Positions 22,404 through 34,400 of a stretch of DNA of 64,000 nucleotides are shown here, piece by piece; the stretch's first letter is position 1; each line of letters starts with the position of its first letter. The stretch is from Lepus europaeus (Eukaryota > Chordata > Mammalia > Lagomorpha > Leporidae): assembly GCF_033115175.1 (NCBI RefSeq), contig NC_084843.1, positions 59,498,474-59,562,473 of the forward strand. The letters run 5' to 3'. A model generated the notes under the pieces. That model had not been told where the DNA came from, searched no databases, and saw nothing but the letters and a program-made list of their open reading frames with translations. A program made the translations under genes and the position numbers.

Positions 22404-25400
22404 GAAAAGGGCACAAAGTTTGGGTTCCTTCTCAAACTGAGATTTGTTAAATGTTAACAGTTGGTTATTAAAGCAATGATAAGAAGGAAATATCTGCATT
22501 TTCTTAAAATAATTAGTCTATTATAAGGAGCTAATCATCTTTAGGTGTCTTCTAACCACTAAAATTTTCTCACCACAAATCCTCTTTGAATCTTTTCAAG
22601 GTCTATTTGGACCAAAGAGACTAAACATCTGTTATTCCCTAACGCATTTCAAATTCACAGGACACAATACAGGAGAAAAATCTAAAACAAGAATACAACA
22701 GGCAGAATGATTTTCTGTTATCTCAAGATGCAGTTTTATGGAAAACTCCACGTCACTGATTCTGACTTTGCCGGGTGGTGGATGACATGACACTGTGTTT
22801 AGTATAACACCACGTGACAATAAGAAAGTACTCGTCCACCTTGTTCTGCTCCCAGGGCCTTCAGCTCTCCCAACACATGCTTTACAGTTCTAATTTTTTG
22901 GCAGTCTGGGTCACATTTTTGGCCTTCGGTACATCCTTGAGTATTTCTGTATCGTGTATATGTATGTTTAAATCCTTTCCCTTACTGGTGTACCCTCCAA
23001 TTTGCTCTCTGGCATTTTTGTCTTCATTAGTTGCCAAGAAAGCTTGTTGTGATCAAGTGGGGCTCTGGTATGTCTGACTGTCAGGATGTGTTTCCTTCCC
23101 ATGAGGTTGACACAGAGACATGTATGTTTGAAAACACTTTAGAAGGTCTGCTTCCTTAGAAATTCTTTCTTGTGGCAGAATCCCATTAGCAGGACCCAGC
23201 TGCTGAAACACTGGAAGAGCTGATCTGTCAGGGTGGGGCAGGCTGCACGGAGCGCAGGACTGGTTTTCAGCGGGTTCCTTGGAACACCAGTAGGGTTCAC
23301 AGAAACTGTTCTGCCTTGTGATGCAAACTGGCTGTCCCATCAGCGTGACCCACTGAAGGGCGTGGTGGCTGCTGAGCTGACCAGACTGGAACGGAGGTGC
23401 CTCAGCCATAATTATACTATGATGTTGCCTGGAACTACATTTCTTTCCGGACGAAAGGAATAGTATGTTTGTCCTTTCTTTTTAGATCTGTACTCCCTTC
23501 TAAAGTTCTGGAATTATATCTGTTTTCTGACTATGCTGTTTCTGTACCTGAATCTTCACTTCTCAGCAAGAAAGCTCAACCACCAAGCCCTTGTCCAGTT
23601 TTGGAATCAGAATGGATGGGATTAGCCAGAATCTGCATTAAAACCTGCTATTTTTCTTAAACGGGTCCCTTTCCTTCCATTTGTTAATTCAGCAAGCCCA
23701 GTGTGCCTTCCTGAAGGTAACACCTGGCCATCTCTCACAGCCAAGGAACAGCCCCGACCCAACGCATCAACTCCTGGCCCTCCTCGGCCAGCCCCCAACA
23801 ATGTCTTAAAAATTTATTTCCTCTGTGTCTCTCCTTCTCTAACTCTTCCTTTCAAACAAATAGGATTATTTTTAAAAATTTATTTTCAGGGCCAGCATTG
23901 TGGCGCAGCGAGTTAAGCCACAATCTGCAGAGCCAGCATCCCATATGGGTGCTGGTTTGAGTCCTGGCTGCTCCACTTCTGATCCAGCTCTCTGCTAATG
24001 GCCTGGGAAAAGCAGCAAAAGATGGCCCAGGTATTCAGTCCAATGTCACGCATGTGGGAGATCTGGGTGAAGCCCCTGGCCATTGTGGCCATTTGGGGAG
24101 TGAACCAACGGATGAAAGATCTCTTTCTCTCTGACTCCCCCCCTCTCTCTGCAATTCTGATTTTCAAATAAAATAAATGAATCCTTAAGAATTTTTCATT
24201 TTATTTAGAAGGCAGACAGAGACACAGAAAGACAAACACAGACACACAGAGAGAGATCTTCCAACAGCTAGTTCACTCAGCAAACGCAGGCAACAGCCAG
24301 AATTGGGGCAGGCCAGAACTCAATACTGCTCTCCTGTATGAGTGGCAGGGACCCGAGTACTCGAGCCATCATCTGCTGCCTCCCAGGGCGTGCACAAGCA
24401 GGAAGGAAGAATCAGAGCTGGGACGATCTGAGGGGCAGGTTTCCCCAGCCGTGTCTTAACTGCCGCACCAAACACCTACCCCAGAGTGACAACTTTGTTT
24501 TTTGTTGTTTGCCCTTTCTTTGAGCCTTAGAGATTGTAAGCAAATAGACTCAGAATCTTTCTGGGGGTAGAAGAGAGGGGAAGACAGACAGGGCTCTCCA
24601 ACCTGCTGGTTCCCTTCCCACAAAGGTCAGGGCTGTACCAGGTGGAAGCTAGGCGCGGGAATGTAATTTAGGTCTCCCACACAGGTGACAAGGGCCCAAC
24701 AACCTGAGACATCACCTGCTCCTCCCAGGGTGCAAGTGCATTAGCAGAAGCTGGAACTGGGAGCAGAGCTGAGACTCAAACCCAGGCACCCTGATATGGG
24801 GTCTGAGTATCCCAAGCCATCTTACCTGCTGTGCCAAGCCCTCACCCCCACAATCAGAATGGCAGAGCGGCCCTAACTGCTGGAGAATCCCTTCCCTGAG
24901 TCCCCAACTTCGGAGGTTATTTGGCTGGGTCAGTTCACTGACCATTCCAATCATTAGGCAAGGTCTGCCTTGTACCGAGATGAAATTTCCCTCCTGAAAC
25001 ACTACCTGTTGATGTCTGCCTGCTGAAGAAATGAGGAACACACCCACTGTTTCTGTGTCTACACACACGTTCTAGACCAGGTTTAAATATACGAGTTCTA
25101 CTACATAAACGATTAGGATGAAATGGGAGCTTTCAACGTGTGACCCAAAGAGACATCATTTCAGTAGTGTGCGTATATTCACAATATTTTTTGAAATACG
25201 AACTTTGATATATCAATATCATCTCAACACTAAGGAAAAAGAACATCAGATTGCATCACCTTGCTTCCAATTTCACACACATCAATTGGGTCATTGTCGC
25301 CACAACAGCCGGTGTGTTTGTCATTGTGTCCTGGGTCTTCCCAAGTCTAAGAGAAAAAAAAAAGTAAAAAGCTTACAGTATCTTATTCCTACACATCCAC

Positions 25401-28400
25401 ACTGCTGCCACAGTGGATCATGTTGACAGGAACAGATAACAGTCCACCAATCTTTCTGGAAAAGTATGGATTTTCAGCTATTTTTTTCTCTCTTTTTTAA
25501 AAGTTCTTTATTCACATTTCAGAATCTTAACTACACACAATAATTTCTATTAAATGTTGAAGCTCCAATTATGCAGATAACGCCAAGCTAAATTTGAGTT
25601 CTAAAACACACAGTGATCTTACTTAAAACAAATGAGCGGGTCGGCACTGTAGCATAGTAGGCTAGACCTTGGCCTGCAGCGCCGGCATCCCAGGTGGGCG
25701 TTGGTTTGTGTCCCGGCTGCTCCTCTTCCGAACCAGCTCTCTGCTGTGGCCTGCGAAAGCAGCAGAAGATGGCCCAAGTGCTTGGGCCCCTGCACTCACA
25801 TGGGAGACCCAGAAGAAGCTCCTGGGTCCTGGCTTTGAATTGGCCCAGCTCTGGCCATTGTGGCTATTTGGGGAGCAAACCAACACCTCTCTCTGTAACT
25901 CTGCCTCTCAAATAAATTAAAAAAAAAAAAAAAAAAAAAAAAGCCCCCTACTTAATAACTGAGACATCATCAATCACAAATATCTACAGAGTCAAATATT
26001 CACTTTAAAAAATATGAAAAGAAAACTACATTTTTTTTTCTTCTAGGCATTTCCTATCTTCCGTTAGCCAGATTTCTTTATGACACATCCCCAAGACAGG
26101 TAGGCAGCTACATGAAAACAGCCAGGAGCCAAGGCTGAAGAGCTAGCTTCCCGGAGAGCTTCTGAAGCTCCCGGTGACTAAACTGCAAGCCAGAGTCCTT
26201 GAAGAGCATCTCAGAAAAGAACCGAAACCCGTGCTTGCCAGGAAGCTACTTTAAAACAGAGCCACCGTGGGGCCTTTTCTCTGCCAAGGAGAACAGATTC
26301 CTTGGAATTGTTTGCCTGCAGGGCGGGAATAAAGGCAGAAAGACAAAAGTGAAGGGAGGGAAGGGGACCACAGGCAACAGCAAAACCCCAGCCGTGGAGG
26401 AGAAAGCATTCCAGCAGGTTCCCCCGAGGGAGGAGCCCTCAGACATTAACCAGCCGCAGTGCAAGGGAAGAGCTACCACGAAGGCAGAAAAACGGCTCTG
26501 GGATTACCTAATGAGCCAGGTGAGCCTGGCCTGCGCCCTAGTAACTCACAGATGGTTTCACAGCAGATTCCATTTAGTGGACTTAACGGCTAACAACAAA
26601 AAAAAAAAATCAACGGAAAAAAAACGAAGTTAAACGGGCAGCAAGTGTCACAGCACTGACTCCCTAGTGTCATGGCGTTGGCCCAGCCAAACCAGGACTG
26701 AACATGTCATTTGCTTGTCAGAGACGTGGTCCCGGTGACTGTTCACTCACAGTGGATTAGGCTCAGCTTCCCACTGTCCCCGCGCTGGGGACTAATAGGA
26801 AGCGATGCACACAGAGCCCCTCCAGGGCTGGCGGGTTAAGCACACAGGCCCCATCCCTCCTGAATCACCGAGATTCAGGTGGCCTCAAGAACAGGTGCAG
26901 GACTCTAAGACGAGCCAACCGCTCTGAGAACGTGTGTGCCAGGGACTGAATGCTCCGTCCCTCACAGCACCCAGGCGGGCTTGGAGAGAGAGAGGGAGCC
27001 TCTGCAGACTCAGGGAAGGCGTGTACACGGCTTCCACGTGAGCGGTGCACAGAGACAAGGGTACACTTCCTGAATTTAAACATCCTAGCACTTACCTTTC
27101 AGTGTATCTTGAAAAGAAGTTACTCAAGCATTCAGACAGTTCATTGCGCCTCGTGTTGTGTTTAAATCTCTCTAAGTTAACCTTTAGCAAGCAACACAGC
27201 CGCAGGGAGCCGTACCTGAGGGATGGCGCCGTAGTTCCAGATGTAGCCCTTGTAGGGGAACAAGTTGGCCACGTAGCGCAGTTTCCCTTTCTTCACATCT
27301 TGTTTAATCGGATTTAAAGGGTCCTTTGTGGCGATCTGAAGTGAAATTTGACATCATTGAGGGTTTGGGTGTGAAACACTGGTCACACCCGAGGACTGGA
27401 GGAAGTGACACGGGCTACACATGGCCCCCGATTCTCCCTTAATGATATATTTTGGCCCCACCATCACAATCTGACCTAAATGCACCTCCGTAATCAGCCA
27501 GTGAGGGAAGGCCTACTTGAGGGACACTGAGAAGGGGGGAGGCACAGCCACTGATCCTACAGAGCAAAAACTGAAACCAGCTGGCATGAATCCCAACATC
27601 CGAGATAGAGGGACACACTCAGCTCCGCTTTAAAGCGCCTAGTGCTACTCAAGCACTCGAGCGTTGACAACATGCCGGTGTGATCACCAACGACATGAAA
27701 CACGTAATAAATTACCCATGATAAAAAGGCAGCTACGTTAGAGGGAGTCGGAAAGAAACCACCAAATGCAATGGAAATTCCCATGAGACTGTTCGCGTCT
27801 AAGGTGGCTTCGGGACGGAAAGAAAGGACTGAGAGGAGAGCCAGGCAGTCCTGGGCCTTGGCTCCGTCTACAAAGGGGCCTGGCGGCCTTCAGCTAGAAC
27901 TCAGAGAGCCGCTGGAAACATACAGGGGCCTGACAGGTGTTGCCGTCCCACCCCATTACCAGTGCAAGGTGAACATTACCTCCATTTTGGCGTTAGACCA
28001 GCGTGGTACTTCAACCACCATGTGGAACACGTCCTGAAAACAAAGCAGAGGTGAGAGCCACGGTGGCTCATTTGGCCCGATTTCAGGGGGAAACTGTTCA
28101 CAGGGGCACATCCCTGAAGGCAACGGACTGTCCGCAAAATGCATCAAAAACGCAACATGGAATGATGAGTGAAGACAGAAATCAAATGCAAAAAAAATTC
28201 AGTGCTGCTGACCCAATGGGGGAAGTGTATGATTGACACTGTGCAATTTTTTCCCATTTACTTAATTTGAGAAGCAGACAAGCAGAGCTCCCGCCCACTG
28301 GCTCACTCCCCAAATGCCAGCATTGTCCAGGGCTGGGTCACTGAAGAAGCTGGGAGCTAAATCCAGGTCTCCCCCACGGGTGGCAGGGACCCGACCACTT

Positions 28401-31400
28401 GAGCCATCACCACCGCCTCCCAGAGTGTACATCGGCAGGAAGCTGGGGTCGGAAACCACAGTCGAACACAGGCCCTTCCATGCAGTACAGAGCACCAACA
28501 CCCGCCCCAGTCGTGTCATTCTTTCTTCTGTGCACTTTACATTTGTTAGCACACACACACACACACAAAAAAAAGGAGGAGGGTGGAAAGAATGTTTCCA
28601 GAAAGCAGGGAAACGATTTTTACACAAACAGAACTTCCATCTCTGAAGGCGGCTGGCTTCAAAACAACCCTCTCCGAGAATCTGTGGCATCTCCTCGGTG
28701 GCACTGCAGTCACTCAGAATGTTTCTCAAGTTCCTATTCCGAAGCACTTCGTACAAAAGACAAATCCCCAATCAGCCTAACTACTCTGGGCACGCTGTGC
28801 TTCTAGCATCAAATGGAAATCAACTCAATTACCCGCTTTATTCTCCCAATGTAGCCGTCTTTTAAAAACCAAGTCTCCCTAAAAAAAGACTAGAAGTTTG
28901 ATAATTAAAACAAAAGAACATGTCCCAAAAACATTTTAACCAATGACAGCTCTATAATTAGCATACAGCCTTAACCAGACTACATTAAAGTAGATGAAAT
29001 ACTCTCTGCCTCTCCTCTCTGTGTAACTCTTTCAAATAATAAATAAATCTTAAAAAAAAAAAAAAAAAATAGGGGGGCCGGCACTGTGGCTCTGCCTGAA
29101 GTGCCAGCATCCCATATGGGCACTGGTTCAAGTCCCGGCTGCTCTACTTCTCATCCAGCTCTCTGCTATGGCCTGGGAAAACAGTAGAAGATGGCCCAAG
29201 TCCTTAGGCCCCTGCACCCGTGTGGGAGACCCAGAAGAAGCTCCTGGGTCCTGGCTTCGGATTGGCGCAGCTCTAGCTGTTGTGGCCAATCGGGGAGTGA
29301 ACCAGTGGATGGAAGACCTCTCTCTCTCTCTGCCTCTCCTTCTCTCTGTGTAACTCTGACTTTCAAATAAATAAGTAAATGTTAAAAAAAAAAAAAAAGT
29401 AGATGAAATATTCAGGGGGAGAAAAATCACTGTCACCTCATTTTGCACACCAGAATGGCATATGGACTGACACAGACCTTCTCATTAAAAGGAGCCGTAA
29501 CTAGGCAGAATATTACTTTCCCTTTTCATTTTTTTAAATAAAGATTTATTTATTTATTTGAAAGGCAGAATTACACAGAGGCAGAGGCAGAGAGAGAGAG
29601 AGGTCTTCCATCCGCTGGTTTACTCCCCAATGGCCGCAACAGCCGGTGCTGCGCCGATCTGAAGCCAGGAACTTCTTCCGGGTCCCCCATGTGGGGGGAC
29701 CTTTCCCAGGCCATAGCAGAGAGTGGGATTGGAAGTGGAGTAGCCAGGACTCGAACCGGCACACATATGGGATTCCAGCACTGCAGGCAGCGACTTTACC
29801 CACAGCTCTGGTCCCAGAATATTACTTTTCCAAGTAGTAAGAGCTCACTGCAGTTTTTCAGATCATGTCCACCATGCATGCACGGAGGAAGCCAAGTCTG
29901 CAATTACCCCTTACCAAAACGGATTTAAAAGAAAACCACTTAGTCACACAGCTTTTTAGAATTACCTCTTTGCTATTTTACATAAGAAAAAAACAAGGAC
30001 TGGGGAACTGCAAGGAAACAGGTCAAAGGTTTCAAGCCAAAAATGACCTTGCTGCTACTTTTAACAAAGCAGAAATGCTACACAGATTTCTACACAAATG
30101 TGTAACACTTCTGTCACTTCTTTAAGTTCTGGGTTAAATAACCTGTGGCATACTGAAGTATTCCATAAGCTTCTACTCAATGCTCCTAAAGCCTACTTAA
30201 TACAACATAAAGCACCATGGCTTAACAGGCTAATCCTCCGCCTTGCGGCGCCAGCACACCGGGTTCTAGTCCGGTTGGGGCACCGGATTCTGTCCCGGTT
30301 GCCCCTCTTCCAGGCCAGTTCTCTGCTGTGGCCCGGGAAGGCAGTGGAGGATGGCCCAAGTCCTTGGGCCCTGCACCCCATGGGAGACCAGGAGAAGCAT
30401 CTGGCTCCTGGCTTCGGATCAGCGAGATGCGCCAGCCGCAGCGGCCATTGGAGGGTGAACCAACGGCAAAAAGGAAGACCTTTCTCTCTGTCTCCCCCTC
30501 TCACTATCCACTCTGCCTGTCAAAAACAACAACAACAACATAAAGACCCAAAATGGAAATATTACTTAAATCAGGACTGAACCAACTGCCCCACCCCTGT
30601 AAGGCAGTAACTTGACGGCTTAGAAAACGGGATGCTGATTGTTTGTGGGTAGGAAACTTCAGAGCCAGTCTCTGATTAAGTTGCATTTACCCACGATATA
30701 GTGCCACTTCTCAGACATAAAAATTCTCTGTACGTCTGATGTAAGAAAAAGCCTGGGCTTTACAAGTCGTCTGCAGCAATATCCTACAGTTTCACAAGGT
30801 GGCGCTGTTACAACGTGAAAGACAGCCTCAAACACCAAGAAGCGCAGTTGTAAATGTTTTCTAAAGAAAATGCCAGCAAATGAATACATTGCTTCCAGAA
30901 AAATGTACCAAACAGAGCCGAAATCCCCACTTTAAAATTTGGAAATTGGGGTGCTGTTGTGATGTAGTGAGGAAGGCCGCCGCCTCCAATGCCAGTCTCC
31001 CAGATGGGTGCCGGTTCATGTTCCATCTGCTCCACTTCCCATCCAGCTCCCTGCTAGCAGCCTGGGGAGAGGCAGTAGAAGATGGTCCCATGTAGGGGAC
31101 CGGGATGAAGCTCCTAGCTCCTGCTTCAGTGTGGACCAGCCCTGGCTGTTGCTGGGAAGTGAACAAGCAGATGAAAAGTGCTCTCTTTCTCTCTCTCTCT
31201 CTCTGATTTTCAAATAAACAAAATCTTTTTTAAAAATTGGAAACCATATCAAATGCTTTCATGGCCATAAATGATAAATATGCATAGACTATCAAAACAG
31301 CACTACCTGATATGAACCTATAGCACTCCTGGATAGGAAAGACAAGAGGATGTCTTCAAAAACTTTAAGAGAACCCTACTGCGACAAGAACTACAGAAGC

Positions 31401-34400
31401 CTGAAGCTCCGGTGCTTTTCAGGAACTACGTGGGCCAAAAATACCAAGAAGGACCTGCAAAAAAGCACAGTTGCTTCATCCATTTTATTGATTTATTGGT
31501 GCTATTTTAAGTGAACACAGTTATGGGGTACAGTGTGATGTCAACCCATATGTAATGTGTACAGATTAAAGAAGGCTGGCTAGCATTTCCACCTCTTTAA
31601 ACATTAACGAACTGGTTTGATTAACAATAAGGGCACACCTCCACCGGCTGGTGTGACATGCCAGAGCACACACTTCCCAAGTCCAAGCAACCAGCACTTC
31701 CCTCTCTGTCATTACTTTACAACTGGAGCCTCTGAGTTCCTCAAATAAATGCATCACTTTTAACAAATACTTATGAAGAATCACTACAGCAGGGGCACTT
31801 GATAAACTCTGCAGAGGGGCCAGCACTATGGAGCCGTGGGTTAAGACACTGCCTGCAATGCCGTATCAGCATTGGTTCAAGTCCCGGCTGCCCTGCTTCT
31901 AATCCAGTCCTCTGCTAATGCACCTAGGAAGGCAGCAGAAGATGGTCCAAGTACTTAGGTCCCCGCCACCAACACGGGAGACCAGGATGGAGCTCCAGGC
32001 TCCTGGCTTTGGCCTGGCCCAGCCCCAGCTGTTGTAGCCATTTGGGGAGTGAACCAGCAGATGGAAGATCTCTCTCACTCCCTATCACTCTTTCAAACAC
32101 AAATAAATCTTAAAAAACAAAAACAAGGGGCTAATGCTATGACATAGTGGGTAAAGCTGCTGCTTGCAGTGCCGGCATCCTATATGGGCACCAGTTCGAG
32201 TCCTGGATGCTCCACTTCCCATCCAGCTCTCTGCTATGGCCTGGGAAAGCAGTAGGAGTTGGCCTAAGTCCTTGGGCCCCTGCACCTGCGTGGGAGAACC
32301 AGAGGAAGCTCCTAGCTTTGGATTGGTGCAGCTCTGGCCATTGCGGCTGTCTGGGGAGTGAACTAGTGGATGGAAGACCACTCCCTCACTCTCTACCTCT
32401 CAAATAAATAAATAAATCTTTAAAAACAAAACCAAACAGCACACTAAAGTTGTAGGAAATGCCTACTATGGAAAAACTGGAGGGTTTTCAAAGTTTTGGA
32501 ATCAAAATAAACATTTTATTTTTCACAAACTTTTTAAAGTAACTTCATATGTGCCAGACACTTTTCTAGGCTCTGAAAACTAGCAGTGAACAAAATAAAA
32601 GTCCTTTTAACTCTCTAAAAGTGGGTTTTTAAAAAAGATTTTATTTATTTATTTGAAAGTCAGAGTTACACAAAGAGAAGGAGAGGCAGAAAGAGAGGTC
32701 TTTCATCCACTGGCTCACTCCCCAATTGGCCACAATGGCCAGAGCTGCACCCATCTGAAGCCAGGAGCCAGGAGCTTCTTCTGGGTCCCAAGCACCTGGG
32801 CCATCCTCTACTGCTTTCCCAGGCTACAGCAGAGAGCTGGATCTGAAGTGGAGCAGCCAGGACTTGAACTGGTGCCCATATAGGATGCCGGCACTGCAGG
32901 CGGTGGCTTTACCCACTATGCCACAGCACCAGCCCCAAAAGTTGGATTTCCAAACCTGGTGCTTCCAGCTTATTTATAGGCTTCAGGCTCCAGGCTGGGG
33001 CCCACAATCCTAGGTGAGTGAAGAGTCCACCAAATAAATGCGCAGTTTGCAAAAATGAATATTCAGTACATCTTTCAAACACATGGAGAGGGGCCGGCAT
33101 TGTGGAGTAGTGGGTAAAGTCGTTGCCTGTGATGCCAGTATTCCATATAAATGTTTAATCGTGTCCCAGCTGCTCTACTGCCAACCCAGCTCTGTGCTAA
33201 TGCACCTGGGAAAAGCAGCAGAGGATGGCCCAAGTGCTTTGGCCCCTGCTGCCCACCTGAGATACCCAGATGAAGCTCCTGGCTTTGGCCTGCTCCAACA
33301 CTGGCTCTTGTAGCCATCTGGGAAGTGAACCAGTGTATGGAAGATTCCCCCACCCTCCAGCCTCTTCCCTCTTTCTGTAACTCAAATAAATAAAAACAGT
33401 AAAGCAGTGCCCTTGGGGCAGCCTCTAGTCAACACTCCACCAGTCACTACCACAAAAGAAGGCGTTTTCAGCCTTTTATATAAGAAAGGGAAGGTCTGTT
33501 GGCAGGAACCACTACTGAAGAACTGATTTCCCCTGGACTTCATGGCTACAGCTCAGAGTTGCCACTGAGTTGCACAGGGTGTAATTTAGGATTTTCAGGG
33601 CAAGACATCAAACGGTCTACTAATTACTCTACTGCTATAAAAACTTCAGTGCTAAAACACCCTGTATTGTTACATTCCCAGTTTTTATGCACGTAAAAAT
33701 GCTAAGATTTTAAGAAATGCCATACCACCCAGGCAGACCCATGCCTTCCACCCTTAATCCCAGCTGGTTTCAACCGTTACTTAGCTCAATCCCGGATTTA
33801 CCATCCTATTGTTAGGACTTCCCAGAACTCTCTACTCCCTTTCTCCCATGCTTGGGATCCCCAGTCTCTGCTCTGTCCACGAAGGTCTGAGCTCCCTGTT
33901 TACAGTTCCAGGGAAAGCAAGAGGCTGGCCTCCTGGGGCGGGGGGGGGAGGGGGGGGACTAATAAACCTGCAGGGAGAATAAAAGGCGAGCAGCGCTGTA
34001 GCTCCGACCTCCCCAAGCCAGAGACAGAAGGGCAGAGCCCACGTCCCAGATCTGCAACCATGTCATCAAGAGCTCAAGAACACTAAGGGTAGAGATGGCT
34101 CTATTCCAAGGAAACCGGAAACATCACAAGCCTGAAATGCGTAAGATCAGTTCAGGCACAGAACTACTTCCTGCATCTCGGCCAGGCTACCATGCCACTG
34201 ACAGCAGGACCACTACAGCACTGTGGTGAGGATGGCTGGAGCCTCCCCAGGCTGACGCACCAGGGCCCCCGCAGGCCCGGTCACTAACAAGCAGGCTCGG
34301 CAAGGGGGTAGGCGGTTATTACTGACGTGGGTAAGCCCGTGCACAAGGCACACACTCAATTAATTCCACCCCCTGTCTTTATTAAGAGACACATGCTGTG

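Noticed and set aside
30098-30580. 160-codon and similar frames across the window (PAHRVLVP..., [13 protein letters not shown]...)
   Set aside because: The same peptide-like strings recur in dozens of places because they are translations of CSINE copies.
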